The notes under the pieces were generated by a model, which was not told the origin of the DNA, did not search any database, and saw only the letters and a program-made list of their open reading frames with translations. From Phaeoceros laevis (Eukaryota > Anthocerotophyta > Anthocerotopsida > Notothyladales), in NCBI GenBank assembly GCA_049999765.1, contig JBNGIQ010004265.1, forward strand, positions 1-21,530: a stretch of DNA of 21,530 bases, given 5' to 3'. Shown piece after piece: positions 1 to 9,992 of this stretch. The position numbers were made by a program, and so were the translations under genes. Numbering within the stretch: the first letter of the stretch is position 1; each line of letters opens with the position of its first letter.

Positions 1-38
1 ATCCATCTGGTCACGTAAGCATTCACCCGCATAGGCTG

Positions 39-482
39 CTACCCGGCAGCGCCCAAGGCTTGCAGGAAGGAAGGCACAACATGACGTTCCTGCAGATCAT
101 GGACAAGGGGGACGGACAGGGCAGAGGAGGCACTGGTTTCTGCCAGGTCCCAGGGAATCCACCAGAGAGGCGGGGAGGCGAGTGGTGGTGTCAAGTATGT
201 GACTCTAGGGTTGCCGGGGAAGAGGTTCAGGTCTTGGAGAAGATCCATGTCCTCCCCCAGAGCTGCAAAGATGAAAGGCTCACCTGCTGCAGAGAGTGGG
301 GATGGTCTGCCAGCCAGAGCTTGGGCAAATGCCCTAATTCTAGCCCTTGAAGTGAATGCGATTCCTCGAACTCCTTCGATGTTGCTGCTCTTGGACGTTT
401 GTTGATTTTGAGATGGATCACTGAGGCTACTCCCCCACAGGCTAGCCACGACATCCAGCTGAGTTGCAGGGGTAGACTCCAC
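39..482 (-). other. possible coding fragment, unknown function
   Basis: A 147-codon open frame on the minus strand with protein-like composition (alternating Leu/Ala/Pro-rich segments, a WWIPWDLAE stretch). The first codon of the open stretch is GTG, not ATG, so this is not a complete gene as it stands; it could be an internal or 3' exon or a decayed gene. A second short minus-strand frame at 505-693 ends just upstream but is in a different frame, and no convincing GT-AG pair joins them. I recognise no domain. It may equally be a chance ORF. Confidence 0.2.
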
Positions 483-1158
483 AGCTATGGTGGCACACCA
501 AAGCTCATGCTGAAGTTAGAACTTCCTCGAGCCGATGTTCATACTCTGCTGGTGTTGTGAATGCCACCACACGACCGACGAGCTTGCTTGTGCTGCTGTT
601 GCTGTCCTGGGAATGAGTCTCACTGTTTCTTGCACTAGCTCTAGTCCTCTTGTGGCTGGCTCCTTCCATTCCCTCGGTCCAGCAACAGCTCACTGACCTC
701 GGGTGACTCCGAGAGGTTGCCAGGCCTAGAAAATGCTGGCAGATATTCTATACAACATGCCCACATTTCTCCACCCGCTCAGACCCCCTTGTTGTGGCAA
801 ACAGCTTTACAGAAGAGAGGCCCAGAGTGGCACAAATTGGCGGAGCCTTGACAAGACCAGGACAGTGCCTGGTCCACAGCTTGTCGCACATGAGCTCCAA
901 CCCCGCCATGCTTACTTCCTAGATTATATCACAATAGCCCAGTCATCTCGTGCAGGATCCCATTTCCACCAAAAAGCAATTCCGCAGCCCACTCCCCCGG
1001 GTGAGCCCGGCCGTAGGCTTGCGATAGCTTGTCAAATGTCAAATAGGTCGCCCGAGCCCTGGGGCATACCATACTAGTTTTTCCCGGTGGTCGTTCTCGA
1101 TGTTTGTGACAACCTCAACGAGTTATCACCAGAAAACAAAATCTTCCGATTTGGAGGG

Positions 1159-1311
1159 TAGACTAGAGTATGCCATGATGCCTCGTAGCTGAGGAAGGGG
1201 TTCCCTCCACGAGGGTCGACTAGAGTATGCCATGCCTCATAGCTGAGGATGGAGTTCCTCCACGAGGGGACCCCTTCATGAGGGAGAAGGCATGGCATAT
1301 TCTAGTCTACC
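1159..1311. repeat. tandem plus inverted foldback repeat
   Basis: Two direct units of about 55 bp (1159-1215 and 1216-1270) each start with GACTAGAGTATGCCAT and end in a CTCCACGAGGG-type tail. A third, inverted unit follows (1271-1311), containing AAGGCATGGCATATTCTAGT, so the transcript could fold back. This is seen directly in the sequence. It resembles a small non-autonomous (MITE-like) element, but no target-site duplication was identified. Confidence 0.6.
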
Positions 1312-1379
1312 ATCCTGGTGAGAACCCTTTCATAGCCGTGAACTCGAGATTGGCTTGGGCTTCCACCGATTCACCTTCG

Positions 1380-1520
1380 TTTCATATAGTCTACCATATG
1401 TGGCCATGTACAGCAGCCGGGTGGGTTAGCGTCAGGACCTTTCCTGCCAACCGGCGGATTCGAACCCAGCACAACTGGGCTCCCACACCTAATCTGCCTG
1501 CCAGCTGTTCAATTGAGAAA
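1380..1520 (-). repeat. tRNA-derived SINE-like head
   Basis: On the minus strand an A-box-like block TTGAACAGCTGG (about 1501-1513) is followed about 35 nt later by a near-perfect B box GGGTTCGAATCC (1456-1467), the spacing of a tRNA-type Pol III promoter. The flanks do not form good acceptor or T stems, so it is not an intact tRNA gene. It lies at one end of the larger repeat that recurs inverted at 3961-4330. Interpretation as a SINE head is inference from the A/B box layout. Confidence 0.4.
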
Positions 1521-1953
1521 TGATTGATCACAAAGACAAAAAAAGTCCCCTGGGTTAAGCATGCCTTCTCACGTAAACAGCATGTTGTAAGCGAAGCATT
1601 TCCAAAATTGCATAAAAGGTTTTTGAACTGTCAAGTGCACGATGCTTACCAGTTGAGCTATCAAGCAGCACAGTCACACTGTTTAGTCAATTTAGCCACA
1701 GCGGTGTTGCCTTTGAAAGATCCACTTTGATGCAGCTTCTGTTAGTGCCATGTTTGTTTGTACGATGAGCCTTTAAAAGACTTTCTGAGGATGCTCCAAC
1801 ACCTGGACGCAACGAAACTCCAGAGATCAAGAACCGACCCACCAATCAGATGGTCACCCATAACATGGAGGAACTGGGAATTTCCACGGTCCTTCACCTC
1901 TAAGAACTACTACATCTAGAAGGACACACGTTGAATACAAGTTAGTATCGGTT
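1505..1953 (-). repeat. dispersed repeat, copy 1 (inverted to 3961-4330)
   Basis: The reverse complement of this stretch aligns with 3961-4330 over most of its length, including the shared blocks GATAGCTCAACTGGTAAGCA and CTCTGGAGTTTCGTTG. This copy is longer: about 120 bp between the GTTTCGTTG block and the TGATAGCTC block is absent from the other copy. It also contains a second tRNA A-box-like motif (TAGCTCAACTGG). Transposable element family unknown. Confidence 0.65.
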
Positions 1954-1959
1954 AATAAA

Positions 1960-2495
1960 CCTAGTATTTTGCTCTGTGCATTGGAGGTCTGTCGGCATGT
2001 GAGCACCAAGTCACTATCTAAGAACCACTGCAGCGGTATTTCGAAGATCCCAACCAATGTTGCGGTAGCAGAGAGGGCAAAGTATTTGGCAAGCTGTAAT
2101 TTGCAGACTACTTGTGTCATACTGATTGTGTCAAGCTTCCTCCACTAACCGCTTAGGCAGTTCAATGCTCAGCTTCATTTAAAGTCTCCAGAATTTGAGC
2201 AAAAAAGAGTATGAAGGGGACCGTTTGGATTGACAGATGGGGTACTCCACAACGGGCTCCAGAGGCTCTAGAAAAGAAAGAATCATCCATTACAGCTGGT
2301 GGAGGCAGCTCCAGAAGCGGGAGTGTTGGTAGTGGTAGAAAAAGCACTCCGATCACTGTTGACTTGAATTCAACACAACAAGAACAATGCGTCTGGACCT
2401 TGGAAATATCTAGACAAGCAAAGTGTGGACAGGGAAGGCAGGCTCTGCAGTTTATGAAAAAATGCGGGAGTCAGGAGTGAAACCGAGCTCCTATT
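1960..2495 (+). pseudogene. PPR gene 5' relic, copy A
   Basis: From about 2012 to 2495 this stretch matches 10007-10485 nearly base for base, including the leader (GGTATTTCGAAGATCCCAAC) and an open frame from 2211 whose peptide contains ALEKKESSITAGGGSSRSGS and then a PPR-like ARQALQF-type helix. The match stops abruptly after GAGCTCCTAT at 2495, just inside the first PPR helix pair. Like the other copy, it lacks one base in the CAGTTTATGAAAAAATGCGG region, which breaks the frame before MRESGVKP. It therefore cannot encode a PPR protein. It is a truncated segmental copy of a PPR gene start. Confidence 0.7.
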
Positions 2496-3960
2496 GTAAA
2501 AACATGTCAGTTTAGTTGCCAGAACCATTGACAAACACAACAGAACAAATGCACTGCCACTGAGCCTCGAAGGGTCCTATCAAACCTGTTGGAGAAGTGT
2601 GAGAGCTAGTGTGGGCTACGTCTGTCATCATTTGGATGATCGCGATTGTCAGGATTGACCTTGCCTACTTGCGATCGACCCGCTGTTGCTGGACCCTTCC
2701 CTGCTGATGAGGAAGGCGAGTTAAGGCTGCCAAGGCTGGTGCAACCTTGCTGTGGGAGAAGGGTGATCAAACAGAAGCCGTCGAAAGAGACCCCATTGCG
2801 CACTGAAAACCAAGGGAAGCGAAGACATCAGGCAGAGAAGGTGACATGCGGCTGGGCACTGCCAGGTTGTCGGGTTCCCTGCGGCGACGCCCTGCAGTTG
2901 TTTCCTGGTCCCTCCAGGCTTGAAAGACCGTCTCGGAAGAGGCAGCAGCCTGGGCATGCAAGCCAGAGACAGCGGCTCAGGCACCGGTCTCACGACTTCT
3001 GGGGTGGAACATGTGGTTTGAGGAGTACCAACACTGTGGGGCACCTCTGACCTGGACCATAGAGCCCAGATTTGGAACAGACAGAAACCACGTCCAGTGA
3101 TACTGCCCGAGGAACATCCCATAGCACTAGTCTTTATCCACGAGCTGCTGGTGCCAAGCTCCCTCCCCGACGACGTAATCTCTGGAGCTGCATTGGTAGA
3201 TTGCATACACTCTTGAGCAACTACGTGAACGCGCCTATGGGACCCACATAGGACCCCATAGGACCCCAGTATATGCACACGGGCTGATTCATCATGGTAC
3301 TAGTACTAGAACTAGCGCTGCTTTCAGCTAGCTAGCGTTTACGATTGATGTTGTTGCCGACCGGTACCTGTACGTGTGCGAGGTAGCAGCCGCTGCTTCC
3401 GTCTATCGATTGAAGCCAGCTGCTGTTACGGGCCTAGTCCTGAGAGATCCCCTTGCTCGCCGAGGTCGTTCTCCTTTCTCTCCATTTGTGATGAATTCGT
3501 CTGATGGATCAATTGGACATCGCTTGTCTGGGACTTGCCTCGCGCTTGTTGGGGTTCGCCCGAAGGCAGATGCGAGTCATATGGCCAATTGCAAGTTGCC
3601 TGCCCCAAGCAGGAGAGGCGCACCCTTAGGGCCAGCCTGGTCTATAATAAAGCTGGTTGAACTTCACCAGGGCAGGATCATCTATGTTCATCATTTTTTG
3701 AGCTGTTTTAGAAGCAGAATGGTTATGCAACCCTAGTGTGGTTCAATTCAGGTGAAGGAGCATTTTAGGCTCTTGTGGGAGAAAGCATCCGACCTATGCT
3801 CCCTTATATGGGGGCAAGGAGCCTCTGACGGATCACAATTCTGTGAGAAGGGCAGCGGATCCTCAATGTTTTTCTTTCAAGACATTCTTGTAACACCAAA
3901 CAGGTTCCGTCCACCTGAGAAGGTCGATGAAGATGTAAGTCTGCCAGAATGTCAGGAGAT
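2496..3960. other. intergenic, no gene recognised
   Basis: ORFs exist on both strands (for example 2721-3278 minus and 3374-3736 plus) but none shows a domain, a good start context or splice-supported extension. There is a short tandem motif, CATAGGACCC, around 3245-3270. The TATAATAAAG block near 3642 could be a promoter or poly(A) element of a decayed retroelement, but nothing confirms it. Confidence 0.4.
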
Positions 3961-4330
3961 AACCGCTACGAACTTGTATTCAAAGTCTGTGCTTCTGGAT
4001 GTAGTAGCTCTTAGAGTTGAAGACGGTGGAAATCCCCAATTCCTCCATGTTATGGCGCTTTGATTGGTAGGTCGGTTCCTGAACTCTGGAGTTTCGTTGA
4101 ATTGATTGCGCTGCTGGATAGCTCAACTGGTAAGCATTGTGCACTTGACACTTCAAAAAGTTTTCATGCAATGTGGGAAGTGCTTCGCTTACGACATCAA
4201 CATGTATGCTGTTCAGGTGAGGAAGGCATGCTTAACCGAGGGTTTTTTTTGTCTTTGCGATTCTCCATTGAACAGCTGGAAAGCAGAGGGTTGCCATGGG
4301 AGCTGGAGTGCGACAACTGCTGGAAAAGGA
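3961..4330 (+). repeat. dispersed repeat, copy 2 (inverted to 1505-1953)
   Basis: This stretch aligns with the reverse complement of 1505-1953: shared blocks are at 3961-4055, 4065-4110 and 4115-4280. About 120 bp present in copy 1 are missing near 4108. The tRNA A-box-like blocks TAGCTCAACTGG (about 4121) and TTGAACAGCTGG (about 4268) are kept, while the B box is degraded. The two copies form an inverted pair about 2 kb apart. Confidence 0.65.
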
Positions 4331-4586
4331 GGGAAAAACCGTGCATCCAGGAGCAACACATATTGAGGATGAACGAGGAAATGTAACAAGTTTGGCTAAT
4401 CTCCCAAAGTTCAAACGGACGGCCCTTGCTAAGACTCTCCTGTCCACACCTGGAGCTACTGCATCTAGCACTACAGTAGGTTCACATTCTGAAGCCTTCA
4501 CTGGACTGAGAGCCACTGGAAAGATTGTGTACCGCCATTTACGAAAATGTGCCTTTTTCTGTTGGGATTTTACCATGGTGTTTTGA
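4296..4586 (+). other. possible small ORF, unknown
   Basis: A 96-codon frame opens at an ATG in a strong plant context (GCCATGG) and has a hydrophilic start (GVRQLLEKEGK) with Thr/Ser-rich middle. The start codon sits inside the end of the dispersed repeat and the frame has no recognised domain. It may be the first exon of an unrecognised gene fragment or a chance ORF; the latter is more likely. Confidence 0.15.
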
Positions 4587-4868
4587 CTAATCCCAACTGT
4601 GATAATCAGCCAACACTTCGTAAACCAGGGGTAATGACACATCGTGCTCGGTTTTGAAAGGAGAAAAGACACTGCGATTGCATTACGCAAACTGCAGGGT
4701 GCTTAAGAATTGTGCCATAATTATTTTATCTGCAAATTGGGAAGTGCTTGTTATGATTCTATGAATATCAATAACTCGACACAACTGGCGTTGATGAAAT
4801 GAACGTGCATTTTCCACAAGAGCAGAAGCTTATGAAATTGTGAATGCAGACAGCAAAAAGTAGTAGTA

Positions 4869-4884
4869 AGATTAGTACTAATCT
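4869..4884. repeat. perfect 16-bp palindrome
   Basis: AGATTAGTACTAATCT equals its own reverse complement. It is followed by another arm, AGTACTAAGATTAGT, within 10 bases. It is AT-rich and might be a protein-binding site or the remains of a transposon end; function unknown. Confidence 0.6.
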
Positions 4885-5102
4885 GTGCAGTACTAAGATT
4901 AGTTGTTAGTAGGAAAAGTTGTCCCAACCAGTGGTGCTCCGCTTCGAGGTCTTACATTCAGGTCTAATTAGGGGCTTTTCTTTCATGTGGTGCTCTTTGT
5001 CAATGACAGGCAGGCTGAATGGAAACATCCATCTCCCGCAGCCCTTCGGCAGCCGCGTTCTCGCACATGTACAGCAGTCAACAATTTAATCTATAACACA
5101 GC

Positions 5103-5158
5103 TCACTTGACTCTGGGGGTCACGCAACATCCAGGGCAGTGCTCTACCGACACGTAGG
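5103..5158 (-). repeat. degenerate tRNA-like / SINE piece
   Basis: On the minus strand, TACGTGTCGGTAGAGCA (around 5140-5155) resembles a tRNA D-arm and A box, and AGAGTCAAGTGA (5103-5114) sits where a B box would be but is degraded. Further downstream on the same strand the GCTGTACATG motif also occurs after the tRNA-like head at 1380-1520, suggesting a related element. No cloverleaf can be drawn. Confidence 0.3.
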
Positions 5159-5640
5159 CGTCGACTCAGGTCAGTAACGACTTCCATTTTTCCACTACCC
5201 AGCTGTCGAGTCATCCTTTTTGGAATTTCCAGGGTTTAGTAGTCGAGCTGTCCACAAGCTGCTGGCCGCAACGTTGGCAACTAGGCACTTTTTTGTCGAG
5301 AACATGCCACAGGAATCTGCTGTGGTCGTCTCACATGTTTGACCACCACCGGCAACCCGTACAGTACTGTAATCCCTTGCTTCTGCTCCGGCCTGTTGCT
5401 GATGTCGGTATTCGCCTTTCTGCGTCATCCTGTTGTGCTCCCTCGCGCAAACGATAAGATGGTGGCTCTCGCCTCTCCCAAGGGGTGTCGTGAGATCATC
5501 TCTGTCTTGCCGGCCCCCACCCCCCTGTTCGAGACAGTAGAGCCAGCGAGGCTGGGCAGCTGGGCACAATCTGTCGGCTTGGCACCTTCTCGCTGCTGAC
5601 GCCATGTGGCTTAGCCTGGACGATCTGCTGCTGCTGCTGC

Positions 5641-5649
5641 TATAAATTT
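5641..5649 (+). promoter_or_regulatory. TATA box of LRR gene
   Basis: TATAAATTT follows a CTG run and lies 170 bp upstream of the ATG at 5811. Initiation about 30 bp downstream would give a 5' UTR of about 140 nt, a normal plant length. Confidence 0.55.
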
Positions 5650-5810
5650 AAAGCCCACGCACGACGAGGTTGTCTGTCTCCCACCCCCATCCAGACCTCT
5701 CATCCCCGACACTACTTTCGCTTTGCCAAATTTCTTCAGTTCCCAACCTTCGGACGCGTGTGATCCGTCAAGACAGCAGAAAATACTGTTTGTAGGCCGT
5801 GTCCGCCCTA

Positions 5811-8800
5811 ATGGAGGGCTCCTCAAGGCGTCTCCTGCGATGGCAGCTCTTGTCCACTCTAGCCCTCCTACTTCTCTGCACAGTCTCATCCGCGCCATTG
5901 TGCGTCCCTCGGGATCGGAGCGCTTTGCTCGCATTCAAGGCCGGGCTGGACGACAACGGCAACCAGCTCGCAACCTGGACCAGTAACGGCAACTGCTGCG
6001 ACTTCAAAGGGGTGATCTGCAATGTGAAAGGAGAGGTCACCAACCTCACATTCGAAGCCTTCGTGGAGGAGGAATGCGACGAGAATTGCACCTTCATCAC
6101 CAATAAGGGCGGGCAGCCGACCACCGCCAACCTGATTGGGACCACGTTGTCCAAGCTGCTGGCGCTTGAGGTCCTCAACCTCACCAACTTCTTCCTCCGG
6201 GACGTCACCCCCACGGGCCTGAGCGCTCTCAAGAGCCTCAGGGTGCTGGGACTGCAGTACACCAGCCTCCGCGGCCCGCTGGCAGACGATATCGGCAAGA
6301 TCACGTCCCTCCAGTACCTCAGCCTAGGCCCCGGCAACATCGAGATCACCGGCCCTATTCCCGCCTCCTTTTGCAACCTTGCCAACCTCCAGACTCTCGT
6401 CCTGGCGGAGACTGGAGGAGGATCCAAGTCGGGGGCCATCCCTAGCTGCATCAACCAGCTGAGCAAGCTGGTGGTCCTCAACCTGGAGGGGAACCAATTC
6501 TCCGGCAGGATTCCGGCGTCCATCAAGCAGCTCAAGAACCTCAAGGAGTTCCGGGCCACTGGCAACAAGCTCAGCGGCTCTCTTCCGGTGATCAACCCCG
6601 GGGAGCTTCCTGCTCTGGAGGTGCTCTACCTGGAAGGGAACGACTTCGAGAACAGCATCCCCCCGTCTTTCGGGAACCTTGCATCCCTGAAGGAGTTGCG
6701 CATCGGAGGCCTGGATGACGGCACTGGAACAAACACCTTCACCAAGAGCAAGATCTCCGGTAGCATTCCTGCTACCCTAGGAAACCTGAAAAAGCTACAG
6801 GTATGGCAGTGTCAGCTGTTGTGCTCAAGGAAAATGTTGTTTTAGGTCTGATGGCATTCCTCACCGCTTGAACGATACATGATGTTGGTGCGTCGCGATT
6901 GCTTCAGGTGTTGGTCATCCAATCCACCGCAGTGTCAGGGAGCATTCCGGCTTCATTGGCCTTGTTGCCGCTGCTCACCGATCTTGTGCTGGCGAGGAAT
7001 AGTCTCAGCGGGCCCATTCCCTCCAATCTCGGCGTAACTGGAGTTCTGGTGACCGTTGCCCTAAACGACAACGTCTTGACCGGAACCATCCCTGCCTCCC
7101 TTGGTGGAGCCAACAAGAAGCTCTTCACCTTCAACGCGGCAAGGAATGCCCTCACAGGTAGGACGGGGCTCGCAAAACCTTGTTCCTAGAGAAGGGGCTT
7201 GGGCCTTGCAAATCCTGCCGTCCTGATTGAGTGAATGGTGTGCAGGAACCATCCCGGAGTCCTTCACGCAATTGCAGCTGAACGAGCTCGACCTGTCATT
7301 CAACCAGCTCAGCGGTGACATTCCCAAGAACCTGGGCTTTGCAATCAGCCAAGAGCTGCGCAACCTCTACCTGAACAACAACCAGCTGACGGGAGCTCTA
7401 AATCCTCCATCTCTGTGGGGTGTGCGTGAGGTTGTGCTCAGCCACAACAAGCTTACCAGCCTTGGCACTGGAGGCGTCCCTGGAGACGGCACTGCTGCGC
7501 AGGGTGTTCAGCTCTTCGATGTTCACTCCAACCAGCTGGCAGGTATGTTATGTGCTGCACTAAAGCAGATATGTTGTGTGGTGATGCTCTGCCGTCTTGC
7601 ATCAGTCAGAGGCTAAGGAGTGATGCTCCTGCGCAGGACCGATTCCTCAATGGGTGTTTCAACTGACGAATGCACTGTTCTTGGACTTGTCGGACAACAA
7701 ACTTACCAAATTGCCTACATTTGACGGATCCAAGTTCTCGGCCAGCTATGTCAACCTCTCTGTGAACGCTATCACAGGGACGATCCCACAAGCGTTCCAG
7801 CAGATCACCGGTCTCAACGTGCTGGACTTGCACCGGAACCAGTTCAGCGGGTCCATTCCAGTAGGCTTCGGTTCAGGAGTTCAACAGTTCATCAACGTGC
7901 TCAACTTCGCAGAGAACCAGCTCACAGGTCCCATCCCCTCCGACATCTTCAACGGCGGATTCACAAACGCTCTCATCTTCAACAAAAACAAGCTGTCTGG
8001 CCCAATTCCTCAGCGTCCTCCCAACAACGATTTCCTCAACTACGTCGATTTCTCCGACAACGAGCTCACAGGCCCCTTCCCTGCTTCCATCGTCACAGGT
8101 TCCTTCTTTCTGCAGAAACTTAAATTGAGCAACAACAAGCTTGCGGGACTCATCTCCGACTTCAGCAGCGCTTGTCCCAACCTCCAGAGCCTCATCGTGG
8201 AGAACAACCAGCTGACTGGTCCCATCGTGCCTGCTGGAGTGGACCTCTCAGGCTGCACCTCCTTGGTGGTCTACGATGTCAGCGGCAATCGCCTGTCTGG
8301 CCCAATTCCTTCGGCCGTTGCTTCCTTCACGGTAACCACTCACCTCTTCTTCCCGGCTGACCTTGAAGTTTGGTTGAAGTGGGTATCGAATTGTGGTATA
8401 ATTGAGGTCGTGACAACAAGGTTTTGTGTACCGTGTGCAGTCCCTTCAAGTTCTAGATGTGAGCAACAACAGCGTTACAGGCAGCGTACAGGCCTTTCTC
8501 AGCAATCTGCATGCCCTCAGAATTCTCGATCTCTCAACCAACAAGCTTACAGGTGGTCTGCCCCTTCAACAGCTGGTGTCTGGCTTCACTGCCTTGAAAG
8601 TTGCAGGCAACGCATCCAACTACGTTGCTGGAGCCCCTCTGTATCTCGACGTCTTCTTCTTCCCAGAGTCAACCTTCTTTATCAGGACCATCCAGTACCT
8701 CTTCACCTCCACCAGCGCTCTGGACTTGTCAGGCAACGCCTTCACAGGACCCATAGACACCTCTGTGGGACAACTCAAAGGGCTCAACTTCCTAGACCTC

Positions 8801-8986
8801 TCTCGCAACAAATTCTCTGGACCAGTCCCAGCTAGCATCGCCCAGATCACCGACCTGGACGACCTGGATCTCTCCTTCAACTCGCTAACAGGCCCGATTC
8901 CCGAGGAGCTGAAGGCATTCCCAGCCGCTGATTTTGCAGGGAACCCTGGGCTTTGCGGTCCCCCACTAGCCAACAACTGCCCTTAA
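5811..8986 (+). CDS. secreted LRR receptor-like protein, 5 exons
   Basis: Exons 5811-6800, 6908-7157, 7246-7542, 7637-8331 and 8441-8986 join in frame (2778 bp, 925 aa). All four introns are GT-AG with phases 0, 1, 1 and 0. The upstream open frame begins with GTG, so the ATG at 5811 is taken as the start. The protein opens with a signal peptide (about residues 1-29, core LLSTLALLLLCTVSSA). Next comes an LRRNT_2 cap (CVPRDRSALLAFKAG with a CC pair), then a long run of plant-specific LRRs of the LxxLxLxxNxLxGxIP type. A non-LRR island lies at about 787-842, followed by about four LRRs and the C-terminal cap GNPGLCGPPLANNCP. Island plus four LRRs is the layout of BRI1/PSKR and RLP ectodomains. 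No transmembrane helix or kinase follows, so it is probably apoplastic and may act in ligand perception with a partner kinase. Ligand unknown. Confidence 0.88.
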
Positions 8987-9992
8987 GCGGCAACTGCAAG
9001 GGAGGATGCAAAAAAATGCTTCAGGCCCAAATTACAGCCACTCCTCGATCGCGCTTTCCAGATATGAGGGCAGGCCCGCTACCCTTGTAAAAGCCTTGCG
9101 GTTGCTGATGGATGCTACTATGAGCAAAGGTCGTGATAGGGTACTCCTCTAATAATAAGTACGGACTCTCGGCCCTGGAATCCAGGTGGAAGATAATCGT
9201 CCCAAGTTCCAACCATAAAGGACTTCAGCCAAAGCCCTGATGGATTGTTCCAACTTGTTTTAGATGAGGGCCTTTCAGCAGGCGAGGCCGCGGGGCCTGT
9301 AGTGTCACACCGACTCACACTACTCGTGTTGTGTAACTTGTGTTGAACTTCGGAATGGAGTCTACTGTGGGACCAGTAACTTTGTAGGACCATGGGACGT
9401 GTTTAGCTTAGTCAGTGCAGTGGACCTGATTCACCTGAATGTGGTTCCAAAGTAGTCTGATCATTTCTCTGCTTGACAGCAGTTGAGCATGGACGCACAA
9501 GGCAGTGAAGCATTCAAGTGGCTGCAATTGAACCATCCGAAGCCAATGTACATATTTATCTCTGAGGAAATTCTGCAGCGCAGGTTGCCTTGCCGTATTC
9601 TTGCTACGTGCAGCTCAGATGTGGGAGGCTGTTGTCAAATGCAGACCGTGCAACGATGGCGGGACATGCGTGGCAAAAGTCTGCTGGCAATGTGATCCGA
9701 TGGGGGACAGCAAACTGGAGGTATGGCAATTCGTTGCACTTCCCTTTGTTTGTTGGAGCACGCAATGCCCGGTTTTTTGCCTGCAGCAATGGGAAAGAAG
9801 CCTGACTTTTGATGAGGGGCTATGCTTTGTGAAGGTGGAAGTCAGTCTCAACAATGTGCAGGATGGCAATGGTGGTCGCGGCAGGGCTCACTTGGCATCT
9901 GTAGGTATTAAAAAATCACCTTTTCTATTTTGCACGAAGTAGCCTCGATGGAGCTGCTTAGTCTGGCTTTGCGGTAGGATTCAGTTCTTGGT
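8987..9992. other. intergenic, no gene recognised
   Basis: This is the 3' flank of the LRR gene followed by about 900 bp with only short ORFs (such as 9601-9942) that have no recognisable domain. The sequence from 9993 onwards is the duplicated PPR leader described separately. Confidence 0.45.

Larger units (their letters stand above)
4331..5640. other. intergenic region upstream of the LRR gene
   Basis: No gene recognised. It holds a perfect 16-bp palindrome at 4869-4884, a degenerate tRNA-like piece at 5103-5158, and a CTG run (5626-5640) just before the TATA box of the LRR gene. The minus-strand ORF at 5195-5605 starts with ATG but has no recognisable domain and lies in the presumed promoter. 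Confidence 0.5.

Noticed and set aside
1410-1522. Functional tRNA gene
   Set aside because: The boxes are good but acceptor, anticodon and T stems do not pair.
2721-3278. 185-codon minus-strand ORF, and an overlapping 134-codon plus-strand ORF at 2646-3050
   Set aside because: No recognisable domain, Ser/Pro/Arg-rich composition, overlapping open frames on both strands and no splice support.
3021-3345. Short CTAGCTAGC runs (also at about 12084 and 13025)
   Set aside because: Simple short tetranucleotide repeats with no evident role.
5195-5605. 136-codon minus-strand ORF beginning with ATG just upstream of the LRR gene
   Set aside because: No domain, unlikely composition, and it occupies the presumed LRR promoter. 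A divergent small gene is not excluded.
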